From NCBI GenBank assembly GCA_013286385.1, contig JABDFU010000003.1, forward strand, positions 1 through 64,000: 64,000 nucleotides of DNA. Reading direction: 5' to 3'. The DNA comes from Bacteroidota bacterium. Its GTDB lineage: Bacteria; Bacteroidota; Bacteroidia; JABDFU01. This document shows, in pieces, positions 1 through 10,788 of the stretch; within the stretch, counting starts at the first letter, position 1, and each line of letters starts with the position of its first letter. The notes under the pieces are model-generated. The model was given only the letters and a program-made list of their open reading frames with translations, was not told the origin of the DNA and did no database searches. Both the position numbers and the translations under genes were made by a program.

Positions 1-2483
1 TTTTACCAAAATACATTTCTACAGTAGACAGCGGGAACCTGGCCGCTCATCTGCTTGTTTTAAGACAGGGATTACTCGCTTTGTGCTGCAAGGCAATTCC
101 TGCTTCCCGGCTGTTCGAGGGTCTAAGAGATACCGTACTTGTTCTGGCTGATACAATGGAAGAAAAGGACAGGGAACAACTGGAGCAATTAAGCGTAAGC
201 CTGGAATCGGCAAGCAGTTCAGACGTGTCTTCAGTACTTTCAACTATCCGGACGGATTCAGGACCTGAGACGAATTGGTGGAGACAAAGTCTTCAGGCAC
301 AACTGAGAATGATGGAGGAAGAATTTCAAATTTTTTCGGCGGAATCTGAATTGCCGCCGAATGACCGGATCCTCGCTTTAAAAAACCTTGCCGACCAATG
401 TGCTGAGTTAGCCCATATGCAATGGGGTTTTCTGTATGACAAGTCGAGTAATCTGCTCAGCATTGGTTACAACATCCAGGAGCATCAGCTGGATCCGAGC
501 TATTACGATTTACTTGCATCCGAAGCAAGGTTGTGTGCGTTTATCGGCATTGCCCAGGGTCAACTACCCGTAGAGAGCTGGTTTGCGTTAGGTCGTCTCT
601 TAACCAACGTGCATGGGAACTCGGTACTGCTGTCCTGGAGCGGATCTATGTTTGAATACCTTATGCCCCTTTTGGTAATGCCGGCCTATGAAAATACGCT
701 ACTTGATCAGACCTGCAAAGGGGCCGTAAAATGGCAGATCGATTATGGTAAACAATCAGGTCTCCCCTGGGGAATTTCAGAATCGGGATACAGCATGTTA
801 AATGCCAATTCACATTACCAATATCGTGCATTCGGAGCTCCGGGACTTGGATTGAAACGCGGACTGGAAGAAGATTCAGTTATTGCTCCGTATGCAACTG
901 CACTGGCATTGATGATAGCACCTGAGAAAGCATGTGAGAATCTTGAACGCATGAACGAAAATGGATTTGAGGGCCGGCATGGATTTTATGAGGCGGTAGA
1001 CTATACCTCTTCCCGTTTACTAACCGGACAATCCCATTCAATTGTTTATTCATTCATGGCACATCACCAGGGAATGAGCTTACTTTCATTAGCCTACCTG
1101 CTTCAGGGCCAACCGATGCAAAAACTTTTTGAAACCGAGCCTCAGTTTAAATCAGCCTTGCTGCTCCTGCAGGAACGGATTCCCAGAGCGACTACCTTTT
1201 ATGCGCATACAACAGATATAGCAGACACTACTTATTCTTCCAGCGGAACCGAAACAAGAGTAATCAACACTCCTCACACCATCCTTCCGGAAGTACAATT
1301 GTTATCAAATGGAAGATACCATGTACTGATGACCAATTCAGGAGCAGGATACAGCCGCTGGAAAGACCTTGCGATTACACGCTGGCGTGAGGACGGGACC
1401 TGTGACAACTGGGGCAGTTTCTGTTATATCCGGGATTTGAAAAGCGAATCGTATTGGTCAACCACACATCAGCCAACACTTAAAAAAGCAACCACGTTCG
1501 AAGTCGTTTTCTCGCAGGGTCGTGCAGACTTTCGTACCGTCATAAACGATATTGAATCACACACTGAAATTGTAGTGTCTCCTGAAGACGACATAGAGAT
1601 GAGAAGGACCCATCTGACAAACCGTTCGGGCTCCCGAAGGATGATAGAGGTAACAAGCTATTCGGAAGTGGTTTTGGCAACAACCGCCTCAGATCTGATG
1701 CAACCGGCATTCAGCAATCTCTTTATACAAACCGAAATTATCCCTCTTCATCATGCCATCCTTTGCACACGAAGACCTCGATCGAAAGAAGAGAAAACAG
1801 CATGGCTGTTTCATTTGATGTCTGTTCAGGGTAAATCTCCGGAAGAGGTATCCTATGAAACCGACCGAATGGAATTTATTGGTCGCGGAAATACAACTGT
1901 AAATCCAATTGCAATGACCAAACCGGGCCCCCTATCGGGTAAGCAAGGTTCGGTGCTGGATCCCATTGTGGCTATACGTTACAAAATAACACTGGCACCT
2001 CAGGAAACGGTCATCATTGACAGAGTCATGGGGGTATCCGAAACGAAGGAAATAAGTCTCAGTCTGATAGAAAAATACCAGGATAAACATCATAAAGATC
2101 GTGTGTTTGAACTCGCCTGGACACATAGCCAGGTAGTACTCCGGCAGATCAATGCTACAGAAGCTGAAGCACAATTATATGGACGCCTTGCCAGCTCAAT
2201 AGTATTCACCAATACCTCCTTTCGGGCAGACCCCGGTATCCTGATTAATAACCACAGAGGCCAGTCGGGATTATGGGGCTATTCTATTTCAGGAGATCTG
2301 CCTATTGTTCTTTTAAAAATTGAGAAACAATCCAACATGCATCTCGTAAGACAACTCGTCCAGGCGCACGCATACTGGAAATTAAAGGGTCTTGCAGTTG
2401 ACCTGGTGATATGGAATGAAGAACACGGTGGCTACGGCAGGATTTTCAAAATGAAATTCTGGCCCTCATTCCTGCTGAATTAA
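1..2483 (+). CDS. Cyclic beta-1,2-glucan synthase-like protein, first part (5' truncated by window, 3' frameshifted)
   Basis: The frame is open from base 3, so the gene begins before the window; the TTG at 81 is an internal codon. The first visible residues (TVDSGNLAAHL) match the stretch that follows the glycosyltransferase part of NdvB/ChvB-type glucan synthases. Next comes a glycoamylase-like domain, roughly bases 690-1180 (motifs GLPWGISES, GAPGLGLKRGL, AHHQGMSLLSL), then the start of the GH94-type beta-sandwich region. In the family this part trims or cyclises membrane-made beta-1,2-glucan. The frame ends at 2483 with an unrelated tail after HGGYG; the expected continuation (QDFQNEILALIPAEL) is in frame 2 from 2438, so about one base is missing near 2436. 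Together with the next entry this is one gene. The upstream synthase part is not visible, so a glycoside phosphorylase lacking it cannot be excluded. Confidence 0.85.
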   Translation, partial: LPKYISTVDSGNLAAHLLVLRQGLLALCCKAIPASRLFEGLRDTVLVLADTMEEKDREQLEQLSVSLESASSSDVSSVLSTIRTDSGPETNWWRQSLQAQLRMMEEEFQIFSAESELPPNDRILALKNLADQCAELAHMQWGFLYDKSSNLLSIGYNIQEHQLDPSYYDLLASEARLCAFIGIAQGQLPVESWFALGRLLTNVHGNSVLLSWSGSMFEYLMPLLVMPAYENTLLDQTCKGAVKWQIDYGKQSGLPWGISESGYSMLNANSHYQYRAFGAPGLGLKRGLEEDSVIAPYATALALMIAPEKACENLERMNENGFEGRHGFYEAVDYTSSRLLTGQSHSIVYSFMAHHQGMSLLSLAYLLQGQPMQKLFETEPQFKSALLLLQERIPRATTFYAHTTDIADTTYSSSGTETRVINTPHTILPEVQLLSNGRYHVLMTNSGAGYSRWKDLAITRWREDGTCDNWGSFCYIRDLKSESYWSTTHQPTLKKATTFEVVFSQGRADFRTVINDIESHTEIVVSPEDDIEMRRTHLTNRSGSRRMIEVTSYSEVVLATTASDLMQPAFSNLFIQTEIIPLHHAILCTRRPRSKEEKTAWLFHLMSVQGKSPEEVSYETDRMEFIGRGNTTVNPIAMTKPGPLSGKQGSVLDPIVAIRYKITLAPQETVIIDRVMGVSETKEISLSLIEKYQDKHHKDRVFELAWTHSQVVLRQINATEAEAQLYGRLASSIVFTNTSFRADPGILINNHRGQSGLWGYSISGDLPIVLLKIEKQSNMHLVRQLVQAHAYWKLKGLAVDLVIWNEEHGGYGRIFKMKFWPSFLLN

Positions 2484-2506
2484 GGGATCGTACAGGCGGG
2501 GTTTTC

Positions 2507-5209
2507 GTGAGAGCTTCAGATCAGATTTCAAACGAAGACCGCATACTATTTCAAACAGCAGCACGGATTAACATTTCAGACAATGGCGGAACATTAGCCG
2601 ACCATATCAAACGAAAATCAAATTCAAAGCCTTCAATGCCATTGATTGCACCTTCAATCGTATGGATTGCAGAAGAGCAAAATACCAAATCGTTACCCGC
2701 TACAATTCCCATTCTGCCTTCAGTAGAAATTTCAATGAATGCATTACAGTTTTTTAATGGCTTAGGCGGTTTTTCTGAGGATGGTTCTGAATACGTGATT
2801 TGCATTGATGCTAAACTAAAAACACCTGCACCATGGGTAAATGTAATTGCAAATCCGACGTTTGGAACGGTCATATCCGAAAGCGGCGCAGCCTATACAT
2901 GGACTGAAAATGCTCATGAATTACGCCTCACCCCCTGGCACAATGATCCCGTAAGTGATTCAAGCGGTGAGGCCGTTTATGTACGGGATGAAGAGAGCGG
3001 GCATTTCTGGTCGGCCTCCCTCTTCCCAGCCGGAAGACAATCAAACTACATCACCCGCCACGGATTCGGATACAGCGTCTTCGAGCATATGGAAGACGGG
3101 ATCTACACAGAAATGACCGTATTTGTCGATCTGGAATCTCCTGTCAAATTCACAATGCTGAAAATACGTAACCAAAGTGGAAGATCGCGTAAGTTGTCGG
3201 CAACCGGATACGTCGAATGGGTTCTGGGAACGAACAGAATGAAAACAGCTATGCATATCCATACTGAAATTGATCCGGACAGCGGTGCTGTTTTTGCAAA
3301 AAATTCATACGACCCCGAATTCTCTAACCGCGTTGCTTTTTTTGATGTAGACAATTTAAAAAAAACCTATACAGCTGACCGGGCTGAATTCCTGGGCCGC
3401 AACGGCACCATGCAAAATCCCGATGCACTGGTACGCACAAAACTTTCGGGAAAAATCGGACTTGCCCTGGATCCCTGTGCTGCAATTCAGGTTTCATTTG
3501 AACTGGAGGAAGGGGAAGAACAGGAAATTACGTTCAGATTAGGAGCGGGAAGAGATTCTACAGAGGCCAGTTTAATTGCCCGCAAATTTCGAGGAAATGT
3601 TATCGCAAAAGATTCCCTTGAAAAGGTAAAAAACTACTGGAAGCATTCGCTTGAATCCCTGAAAGTGGAAACCCCCGATCCTGCACTCAATATTATTACA
3701 AATGGATGGCTCAGCTACCAGACTTTATCCTCCCGCCTTTGGGGGCGGAGCGGATACTATCAATCCGGAGGAGCTTTCGGCTTCAGAGATCAGTTACAGG
3801 ATGTCTTATCCCTTCTTTATTTATCCCCGCAATTTGCACGCGAGCAAATTTTACGCTGTGCATCACGTCAGTACAAAGAAGGAGATGTACAACACTGGTG
3901 GCATCCACCAACGGGAAGAGGTGTGCGTACGCGTTGCTCAGATGATTATTTGTGGTTAGCCTATGCAAGCTCTGTTTATCTGGCGCATACCGGAGAGATC
4001 GGTATTCTTGATGAACAAATCCCTTACCTGGAAGGGCGTCTATTAAATCCCGGAGAAGAATCGTATTACGATCTGCCCCGTACTTCCGACAAATCAGCTG
4101 ACCTTTACGATCATTGTGTTCAGGCTATAAAACATGGGGTCAATTACGGCGAACACGGCCTGCCGCTTATAGGCGGCGGCGACTGGAATGACGGGTACGA
4201 TAAAATAGGTAAAGACGGTAAAGGTGAAAGTGTCTGGCTGGGCTTTTTCTTATATGATATACTCATTCGGTTTGAAGAAATTGCCCGGCGCCGCAATGAT
4301 CAGGAGTTTGAAAAAGAATGCAAAAGTAAAGCTCAGCAGTTAAAAGAAAGTATTGATTCGAATGCCTGGGATGGAGGGTGGTATAAACGAGCCTGGTTCG
4401 ACAATGGCACTGTACTTGGATCTTCTGTTAATGAAGAATGTCAGATCGATTCGCTACCCCAAAGTTGGTCTGTTTTATCAGGAGCTGGCTCAGAAGAACA
4501 TATCTATAAAGCGATGGACGCTGCATACAAAAAACTTGTAGAACCAGAGCCGGGGGTTATCAAATTATTGGATCCTGCTTTCGACAAGTCGGATTTAGAC
4601 CCTGGCTATATAAAAGGTTATGTACCCGGAGTGCGCGAAAATGGCGGGCAGTATACGCATGCTGCCATATGGATGATACTGGCCTTTGCAAAGCTGGGTA
4701 ATACCAAACGCGTAGAAGAGTTATTGAGGATGATTAATCCGGTGAATCGTAGTAAAACTCCTGAAGAAATTGCCAAATATAAAGTTGAACCTTATGTTTT
4801 AGCAGCGGATGTATATTCAAAAACGCCTCATGCCGGAAGAGGAGGCTGGACCTGGTATACAGGTGCAGCCGGCTGGATGTACCGCCTTATTGTAGAATCG
4901 TTTCTGGGCATGCAAAAAAAATCAGAACAGTTGACCTTTTCTCCATGTATACCTAAAGAATGGGACGCCTTTAAAATACACTACGTATACAAAACCTCAA
5001 CATACAACATTGCAGTTACTCAACAGAACAACCTGAAAGAAATGATTGTTACAGTAGATGAAGTGGAGCAGAAAGACAAAGCAATACACTTAATGGATGA
5101 CGGGAAGGTACATACTGTTCAGCTTAGCATTTGTCGCTCAGAAAGCAGAGAAGCCGCCGACTTATCCGTAAATAAAAGCAATGCTCCATCCCCTGGACTT
5201 ATCAATTGA
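2507..5209 (+). CDS. Cyclic beta-1,2-glucan synthase-like protein, second part (GH94 domain)
   Basis: This is the continuation of the preceding gene after the frameshift; family-like coding in this frame reaches back to about 2438, and the GTG at 2507 is only the first start-like codon, unlikely to be a true start. Residues 1-400 form beta-sandwich repeats and 400-800 an alpha/alpha barrel of glycoside hydrolase family 94 (cellobiose and cyclic-glucan phosphorylase family). The key motif GGGDWNDG is present, with its catalytic acid Asp at about residue 559; HGVNYGEHGLPL precedes it and ENGGQYTHAAIW and HAGRGGWTWYTGAAGW follow. In NdvB proteins this end controls glucan chain length. Its last 91 bases overlap the convergent 6-phosphogluconolactonase gene tail to tail. 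Confidence 0.85.
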   Translation: MRASDQISNEDRILFQTAARINISDNGGTLADHIKRKSNSKPSMPLIAPSIVWIAEEQNTKSLPATIPILPSVEISMNALQFFNGLGGFSEDGSEYVICIDAKLKTPAPWVNVIANPTFGTVISESGAAYTWTENAHELRLTPWHNDPVSDSSGEAVYVRDEESGHFWSASLFPAGRQSNYITRHGFGYSVFEHMEDGIYTEMTVFVDLESPVKFTMLKIRNQSGRSRKLSATGYVEWVLGTNRMKTAMHIHTEIDPDSGAVFAKNSYDPEFSNRVAFFDVDNLKKTYTADRAEFLGRNGTMQNPDALVRTKLSGKIGLALDPCAAIQVSFELEEGEEQEITFRLGAGRDSTEASLIARKFRGNVIAKDSLEKVKNYWKHSLESLKVETPDPALNIITNGWLSYQTLSSRLWGRSGYYQSGGAFGFRDQLQDVLSLLYLSPQFAREQILRCASRQYKEGDVQHWWHPPTGRGVRTRCSDDYLWLAYASSVYLAHTGEIGILDEQIPYLEGRLLNPGEESYYDLPRTSDKSADLYDHCVQAIKHGVNYGEHGLPLIGGGDWNDGYDKIGKDGKGESVWLGFFLYDILIRFEEIARRRNDQEFEKECKSKAQQLKESIDSNAWDGGWYKRAWFDNGTVLGSSVNEECQIDSLPQSWSVLSGAGSEEHIYKAMDAAYKKLVEPEPGVIKLLDPAFDKSDLDPGYIKGYVPGVRENGGQYTHAAIWMILAFAKLGNTKRVEELLRMINPVNRSKTPEEIAKYKVEPYVLAADVYSKTPHAGRGGWTWYTGAAGWMYRLIVESFLGMQKKSEQLTFSPCIPKEWDAFKIHYVYKTSTYNIAVTQQNNLKEMIVTVDEVEQKDKAIHLMDDGKVHTVQLSICRSESREAADLSVNKSNAPSPGLIN

Positions 5210-5847
5210 GCAGGATAATTTTCAGGTTGAAAGGAGGAGAAAAAAACTTTTTTCAAGATTTCGGCCTTTTTTATTCCTGTAACCAGGAAAAGAACCTTAC
5301 GTGCCTGATTAATTAATGGGGCAGTCATTGTTATGCGAAAGGATTGCTCTTCCCTGACATACACCTTTCTTATTCCTGAGGACTTCTCAAGAATTACGTT
5401 CGTTCGGGGAAACAAAGAAGCTGTATGTCCGTTTTCACCTACGCCCAATAGAACAAGATCAAAGCGAGGAGCCTGTCTTCCAAAAAACACAGCAAGGGTC
5501 TCTTCATACGCCGCTGCCGCTAATGGCAGCTCGACGGGAATAACATGAATATTCGCCTGAGGAATTTGAATTTTATCAAACAAGGCTACTTTTACCTGAT
5601 GAGCGTTATTTCGCTCATCAGTAAGAGCAACACAACGCTCGTCCGTCCAGAATAAATCTATCCGCTCCCATTGCATTCGGCTTGAATAATATGGTTTGGC
5701 CAAAAGTGAATAAATTCCCAAAGGTGTTTGCCCGCCTGAAAAGACGAGCGAAAATCGCCCGTTACCCGAAATAGTTTTCTTTGCTTCAGAAACAATAAAT
5801 TCAGCGGTTGCTTTGTTAAATTCTGCTAGGGTTTGGTAAACTTCCAT
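5119..5847 (-). CDS. pgl: 6-phosphogluconolactonase
   Basis: Hydrolyses 6-phosphogluconolactone to 6-phosphogluconate, the second step of the oxidative pentose phosphate pathway, in the cytoplasm. The 242-residue length is normal for the DevB/Pgl family. Family motifs are present: SGGQTP at residues 37-42, the WTDERCV block at 67-73, and [13 protein letters not shown] at 135-147. It is the last gene of the minus-strand sugar-phosphate operon and overlaps the end of the phosphoketolase gene by 22 bases, suggesting translational coupling. Its 3' end overlaps the glucan synthase-like gene by 91 bases in antisense. Confidence 0.96.
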   Translation of the reverse strand: MEVYQTLAEFNKATAEFIVSEAKKTISGNGRFSLVFSGGQTPLGIYSLLAKPYYSSRMQWERIDLFWTDERCVALTDERNNAHQVKVALFDKIQIPQANIHVIPVELPLAAAAYEETLAVFFGRQAPRFDLVLLGVGENGHTASLFPRTNVILEKSSGIRKVYVREEQSFRITMTAPLINQARKVLFLVTGIKKAEILKKVFFSSFQPENYPAQLISPGDGALLLFTDKSAASLLSERQMLS

Positions 5848-8195
5848 TTCCAGTTTCGGATTTCAGGCATGTCTTCCCCGTGTGTTTCGATATAGGATTT
5901 GTGATCAAGTAATTTGTTCCTCAAGTATTGCTTGGTATAAGCACCTCTGGAACCTAAAGAAGGCAATCGGTCTATTACATCAGCTGCCAGGTGAAAGCGA
6001 TCCAGGTCATTCAAAACGACCATATCAAAAGGTGTAGTTGTAGTGCCTTCACCCTTATAACCGCGCACGTGAAGATTCCTGTGATTCGTTCTGCGATAGG
6101 TCAGTCTGTGAATAAGCAAGGGATACCCGTGAAATGCAAAAACAATGGGTTTGTCTTTTGTAAAAAGCAGTTCAAAATCTTTATCACTCATTCCATGCGG
6201 ATGTTCGCTTTGGGGTTGAAGCGTAAACAGATCAACAACATTGATAACCCTGATTTTCAATTCAGGAAATTGTTCCCGGAGTACTTGAACTGCGGCAATG
6301 GTTTCCAGGGTGGGTACGTCACCTGCACAAGCCATCACAACATCCGGCTCCTCAGGGTTGTCATTACTTGCCCAGTCCCAGATTCCGAGGCCTGCAGCAC
6401 AGTGCCTTTCGGCAGATACCATATCCATCCATTGAATTTCAGGTTGCTTTCCGGCCACAATTACATTGATGTAATTGCGACTTCTGAGACAGTGATCCGT
6501 AACCGATAAAAGTGTATTGGCATCCGGAGGAAGATAGATCCGTACAATTTCTGCAGACTTGTTGGCAACATGATCAAGAAAACCCGGATCCTGATGACTG
6601 TTTCCATTGTGGTCCTGACGCCATACATGTGAAGTCAGCAGATAGTTCAGGGAGGCGACAGGTTTTCGCCAGGGGATTTTAGATGAAATTTTTAACCACT
6701 TGGCATGCTGGTTAAACATCGAATCTACTATATGGATAAATGCTTCGTAGCATGAAAACAAACCATGTCTGCCGGTAAGCAAATAGCCCTCCAGCCAACC
6801 CTCACATAAATGTTCGCTCAACACTTCCATTATTCGGCCATCAACAGAGATGTGATCGTCGCTTTTCAGGATTTGAGCCGTTGAAACACGTTCAGTAACT
6901 TCGAAAAGATGTGTTAACCGGTTTGAAGCTGTTTCATCAGGTCCAAAAATTCTAAAATTTCGATATTCCCAATTCAATTTCAGAATGTCTCTCAGAAAAG
7001 CACCCATCACAAGCGTTGCCTCCGCCTTTACCACACCAGGTTGAATTACCTCCACAGCGCTTTTCCTGTAGTCCGGCATTTTCAAATCGCGCAGAAGAAG
7101 ACCTCCGTTTGCATTTGGATTGGAGCCCATTCGCATTATTCCTTTTGGAGCAAGTGCTGCCAATTCTGCATTTAGTTTCCCTTTATCGTCAAAAAGTTCT
7201 TCCGGTTTATAGCTTTTCATCCATTGCTCCAAAAGCTTAATGTGCTGTGGCTTCGTTTCCAGTTCTGACAAGGGTACCTGATGGGCCCTCCAGGTTCCTT
7301 CAATCTGAATCCCATCAACAATTCCAGGGCCGGTCCAGCCCTTTGGGGTGCAAAAAACCAGCATCGGCCAAACTGGCCTTTTTGTAAAGCCATTTGTTCG
7401 GGCTTCATGTTGAATTTTTTTTATTTCAGCAACAATCGTATCAAGGGTTTTTGCAAGCAATTCGTGTACTTCATCCGGAACATCGCCTTCAACAAAATGC
7501 GGCTGATAACCATACCCAATCAAAAGCGCCGTCAATTCTTGCCGGGGGATTCTGGCCAATATGGCCGGGTTGGCAATTTTATAGCCATTCAAGTGTAAAA
7601 TGGGCAAAACGGCTCCGTCATGTACCGGATTTAAAAATTTATTTGAATGCCAGCTGGCAGCAAGTGCTCCGGTTTCAGCCTCACCATCTCCTATTATACA
7701 TGCAACAAACAAATCAGGGTTGTCGAACACAGCTCCGTAAGCATGAAGTAAAGAATAACCCAATTCACCACCTTCACTTATTGATCCGGGTGTCTGCGGA
7801 GATACGTGGCTTGGAATACCACCGGGGAAGGAAAACTGTTTGAAGAGTTTTTGCATCCCTTGCTCATCTTCAGCTACGTCTGGATAAAGCTCACTGTAGG
7901 AACCTTCGAGGTAGGTGTTGGCTACTATGCCAGGGCCACCATGCCCCGGCCCTGTGACGCAGATTGCATTTAAGGCATATTTCTGAATAATGCGGTTAAG
8001 GTGCGTGTAAATAAAATTCAGTCCAGGAGTTGTTCCCCAATGCCCCAAAAGTCTGGGCTTTATATGTTGCAATGTCAAGGGCTTTTTAAGAAGGGGATTG
8101 TCGTACAGATAGATTTGCCCTACTGATAAATAATTGGCAGCCCGCCAGTAGGCATTCATCTTTTGAAGAATTTCGGGGGTCAATACTTCACTCAT
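5826..8195 (-). CDS. xfp: Xylulose-5-phosphate/fructose-6-phosphate phosphoketolase
   Basis: A thiamine diphosphate enzyme that cleaves xylulose-5-phosphate (often also fructose-6-phosphate) with inorganic phosphate, giving acetyl phosphate plus glyceraldehyde-3-phosphate or erythrose-4-phosphate. The 789 residues match the family length (about 790-820). Visible motifs are [13 protein letters not shown] (51-63), the substrate-site GPGHGGPG (82-89), [13 protein letters not shown] (125-137) and the ThDP/Mg motif GDGEAETG (169-176) with a later Asn. It overlaps the acetate kinase gene by 8 bases and the pgl gene by 22. Sitting next to acetate kinase it forms the standard ATP-yielding pair. Substrate preference between the two sugar phosphates cannot be read from the sequence, but zwf, pgl and gnd in the same operon favour xylulose-5-phosphate. 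Confidence 0.97.
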   Translation of the reverse strand: MSEVLTPEILQKMNAYWRAANYLSVGQIYLYDNPLLKKPLTLQHIKPRLLGHWGTTPGLNFIYTHLNRIIQKYALNAICVTGPGHGGPGIVANTYLEGSYSELYPDVAEDEQGMQKLFKQFSFPGGIPSHVSPQTPGSISEGGELGYSLLHAYGAVFDNPDLFVACIIGDGEAETGALAASWHSNKFLNPVHDGAVLPILHLNGYKIANPAILARIPRQELTALLIGYGYQPHFVEGDVPDEVHELLAKTLDTIVAEIKKIQHEARTNGFTKRPVWPMLVFCTPKGWTGPGIVDGIQIEGTWRAHQVPLSELETKPQHIKLLEQWMKSYKPEELFDDKGKLNAELAALAPKGIMRMGSNPNANGGLLLRDLKMPDYRKSAVEVIQPGVVKAEATLVMGAFLRDILKLNWEYRNFRIFGPDETASNRLTHLFEVTERVSTAQILKSDDHISVDGRIMEVLSEHLCEGWLEGYLLTGRHGLFSCYEAFIHIVDSMFNQHAKWLKISSKIPWRKPVASLNYLLTSHVWRQDHNGNSHQDPGFLDHVANKSAEIVRIYLPPDANTLLSVTDHCLRSRNYINVIVAGKQPEIQWMDMVSAERHCAAGLGIWDWASNDNPEEPDVVMACAGDVPTLETIAAVQVLREQFPELKIRVINVVDLFTLQPQSEHPHGMSDKDFELLFTKDKPIVFAFHGYPLLIHRLTYRRTNHRNLHVRGYKGEGTTTTPFDMVVLNDLDRFHLAADVIDRLPSLGSRGAYTKQYLRNKLLDHKSYIETHGEDMPEIRNWKWKFTKP

Positions 8196-9297
8196 AACCC
8201 TTAACGAATGTGTACGCCAATCTTGCCATCATTAATTCTTCATTGGTATTAATAACGTGCACAGTCACGCGTGAATGCTCAGCTGAAATGATTGCCTCAT
8301 TTCCACTATTCTTTGCCGGATCCAATTCAATTCCAAAAAACTGAAGGCCAAAACAGATTCGACCTCGTATTTCAGGAGCGTTCTGACCTATCCCTCCTGA
8401 AAAAACCACCGTATCAAGGCCGCCCAGAACGGCGGCATAAGATCCTATTCCTTTTTTGACCTGATAACAAAACAATTCTATCGCTTCTTCTGCACGCTGG
8501 TCAGCATCTTTACGATTTAGCAATTCACGCATATCCGAACTTGTTTCTGAAACACCAAACAGACCCGATTCATAATTTACCAAATGGATAACTTCTTTCA
8601 GGGTAAGTTTTTCAGAGTGCTGCAGATAAAACACAACTCCGGGATCCAGATCTCCGGCTCTCGAACTCATTGGCAGTCCCGAACTTGAAGTAAAACCCAT
8701 ACTGGTGTCCATGCTTTTTCCGTCTTTAACAGCTGCCAGACTTGCACCACTGCCAAGGTGTGCCAGAATGGTTCTGCCGGATGCTGATTCCGTTTGTTTT
8801 TTGCGTTGAAGTTCTTCCATCAGGTAGTTGTAGGAGAGACCGTGAAAACCATAGCGTTGAAGCCCTTTCTCAGAGAATCTACGAGGAATAGCTAAGCGCT
8901 TTGCAACCTCAGGCATGGTTGTATGAAAGGAAGTATCGAAACAGGCCACCTGTAAACTATTCGGGTACCGCTTTCCCAGTATTTCAATTAATGCAATTTC
9001 CTCAGGCAAATGTTCGGGCTCATAACTGCTGAAGCTGTTTAACTCAGCAAGTAATTCAGGGGTAATTCGCTCAGGTTTGGTGCGCTTTAATCCATTAACT
9101 ATTCTGTGCACAACAACCTTTACTGAATGAAAGTATTTGTGCTTTTTAAAAACGGCAGTAATCAAATCGCCCGCTTTCAGCCCCTCTTTTTTTTTGACTT
9201 CAACAGCAAACAATTGAGGCAACAATTCTGTCATTTCAAACAAAGCGATTTTAATACCCGAAGAACCTACATTAATTGTAAGTATACTGTTCTTCAT
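8188..9297 (-). CDS. ackA: Acetate kinase
   Basis: Converts acetyl phosphate and ADP to acetate and ATP, using the product of the adjacent phosphoketolase. ASKHA-fold motifs are present: [15 protein letters not shown] at the N-terminus, [12 protein letters not shown], the ATP-binding [20 protein letters not shown], and [14 protein letters not shown]. At about 369 residues it is slightly shorter than the usual 395-400. I prefer the ATG at 9297 over an in-frame one at 9306: it gives an ATGA overlap with the zwf stop codon, a classic coupled junction, and begins [11 protein letters not shown]. The 3' end overlaps the phosphoketolase start by 8 bases. Confidence 0.96.
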   Translation of the reverse strand: MKNSILTINVGSSGIKIALFEMTELLPQLFAVEVKKKEGLKAGDLITAVFKKHKYFHSVKVVVHRIVNGLKRTKPERITPELLAELNSFSSYEPEHLPEEIALIEILGKRYPNSLQVACFDTSFHTTMPEVAKRLAIPRRFSEKGLQRYGFHGLSYNYLMEELQRKKQTESASGRTILAHLGSGASLAAVKDGKSMDTSMGFTSSSGLPMSSRAGDLDPGVVFYLQHSEKLTLKEVIHLVNYESGLFGVSETSSDMRELLNRKDADQRAEEAIELFCYQVKKGIGSYAAVLGGLDTVVFSGGIGQNAPEIRGRICFGLQFFGIELDPAKNSGNEAIISAEHSRVTVHVINTNEELMMARLAYTFVKGYE

Positions 9298-10787
9298 ACA
9301 ATCCAATTGTGTCCGTCCTTTGCAATAAGTGCTTCAGCATCTTCAGGGCCTTGAAGCCCTGATTCGTAATTCGGAAAATTCACTGAAGGATTTTCCTCCC
9401 AGGCTTGAATAATTGGCATAAGAACTTTCCAGGCTGCCTCGACCTGATCTGAACGCATAAAAAGAGTGGAGTCGCCTTCCATAACATCCAACAGAAGGGT
9501 TTCGTAGGCTTCAGGAGTTCCCGAAGTATAGGATTCATCGTAATTGAATTGCATGTCGACAGGGTGAAGAACCATTTTAAGCCCAGGGCGCTTTGCCTGA
9601 AACCGGATACGTATACCCATATGTGGTTGTATATTCAATATGAGTTTATTCGGCTGCCAGTTGACCGTAGCTTCTGCAGGAAAAGATTGATGAGGCACGG
9701 GCCTGAATTGAATAGTGATAACGGAGAGCGTATCATTTAAGCGCTTGCCCGTACGCAAATAAAAAGGCACTCCCTGCCATCTCCAGTTATCGATGAATAA
9801 TTTAACCGCTGCGAATGTTTCTTTAACAGAAGTCTTTGCCACATCTGGTTCCTGGCGGTATCCCACAACCTTCTTTCCCTTTATCCAGCCCTTTCCATAT
9901 TGTCCGCGAACGGCGAATTGATGAACTTCATCGGGCCTGATCTTTCGTATTGCATTGAGAACATCAACCTTTCGGTTACGTATTTCATCCGCCTCAAATG
10001 AAACAGGAGGCTCCATAGTTATAAGGCAAAGCAACTGAAGCAGATGATTTTGAATCATGTCCCGAAGTGCTCCTGCTGTTTCATAATAATTTCCACGGTT
10101 TTCCACGCCCAGCTGCTCGGACACCGTAATCTGAACATTGTCAATATAATTGCGATTCCAGGTAGGCTCAAACAATCCATTGGCAAAACGAAGAGCAAGT
10201 ATATTCTGTACGGTTTCCTTTCCCAGGTAATGATCGATACGGTAAATCTGAGATTCATCAAAAATAGAATGCAGAATCCCATTGAGACGCCTGGCACTTT
10301 CCAGGTTGTGTCCAAATGGTTTCTCCACTACAAGACGGGTTTTCAGCTTATTTTTTACAAGTTTTGAGGCTCCCATTTTCAAAGCAATTTTTTCAAAGGA
10401 ATTGGGGGGAACGGCCATGTAAAATATACGGGTCGCTATGCAATTCCATTTTTTCTCTGCTTTATTTATCAGCGATTCGATTTTACTGTAGAGTGGAGCG
10501 GAATCAAATTCACCCCTTTGATATACAATATACTTGACGAAACTGTTCCATTCCCTGGTTTTGGCTTTACCCCTTCTGGAATGCTTATCCACGCCTTCCC
10601 GCAGGTGTTTTTTAAATTCCCTTTCAGACATGCTGTTACGGGACACCGCTATTATTTCAAAATCATCTGATAACCAGTTATCAAGATAGAGATTGTACAC
10701 GGCAGGAATTAATTTTCTCCAGGTCAAATCTCCGGTCGCACCCAGGATAATCAGAATCGTTGGACTTGTTTTTATCGCTGATGCCAC
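9294..10787 (-). CDS. zwf: Glucose-6-phosphate 1-dehydrogenase
   Basis: Oxidises glucose-6-phosphate to 6-phosphogluconolactone, reducing NAD(P). The nucleotide motif LGATGDLTWRKLIPA, the VEKPFGHN block and the active-site RIDHYLGKETVQN are all present. The frame is open upstream to 10856 (TTG) with an ATG at 10841, but these would overlap gnd by 53-68 bases and add a long unmatched N-terminus. The GTG at 10787 lies one base past the gnd stop (TAACGTG), places GATGDL at the family-typical distance and gives 497 residues, so I chose it; the start is less certain than the function. It is preceded by gnd and followed by ackA in one operon. Confidence 0.93.
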   Translation of the reverse strand: MASAIKTSPTILIILGATGDLTWRKLIPAVYNLYLDNWLSDDFEIIAVSRNSMSEREFKKHLREGVDKHSRRGKAKTREWNSFVKYIVYQRGEFDSAPLYSKIESLINKAEKKWNCIATRIFYMAVPPNSFEKIALKMGASKLVKNKLKTRLVVEKPFGHNLESARRLNGILHSIFDESQIYRIDHYLGKETVQNILALRFANGLFEPTWNRNYIDNVQITVSEQLGVENRGNYYETAGALRDMIQNHLLQLLCLITMEPPVSFEADEIRNRKVDVLNAIRKIRPDEVHQFAVRGQYGKGWIKGKKVVGYRQEPDVAKTSVKETFAAVKLFIDNWRWQGVPFYLRTGKRLNDTLSVITIQFRPVPHQSFPAEATVNWQPNKLILNIQPHMGIRIRFQAKRPGLKMVLHPVDMQFNYDESYTSGTPEAYETLLLDVMEGDSTLFMRSDQVEAAWKVLMPIIQAWEENPSVNFPNYESGLQGPEDAEALIAKDGHNWIV

Positions 10788-10788
10788 G

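Noticed and set aside
7394..7843. Plus-strand frame of 149 codons inside the phosphoketolase gene
   Set aside because: Antisense shadow of a well-supported enzyme gene.
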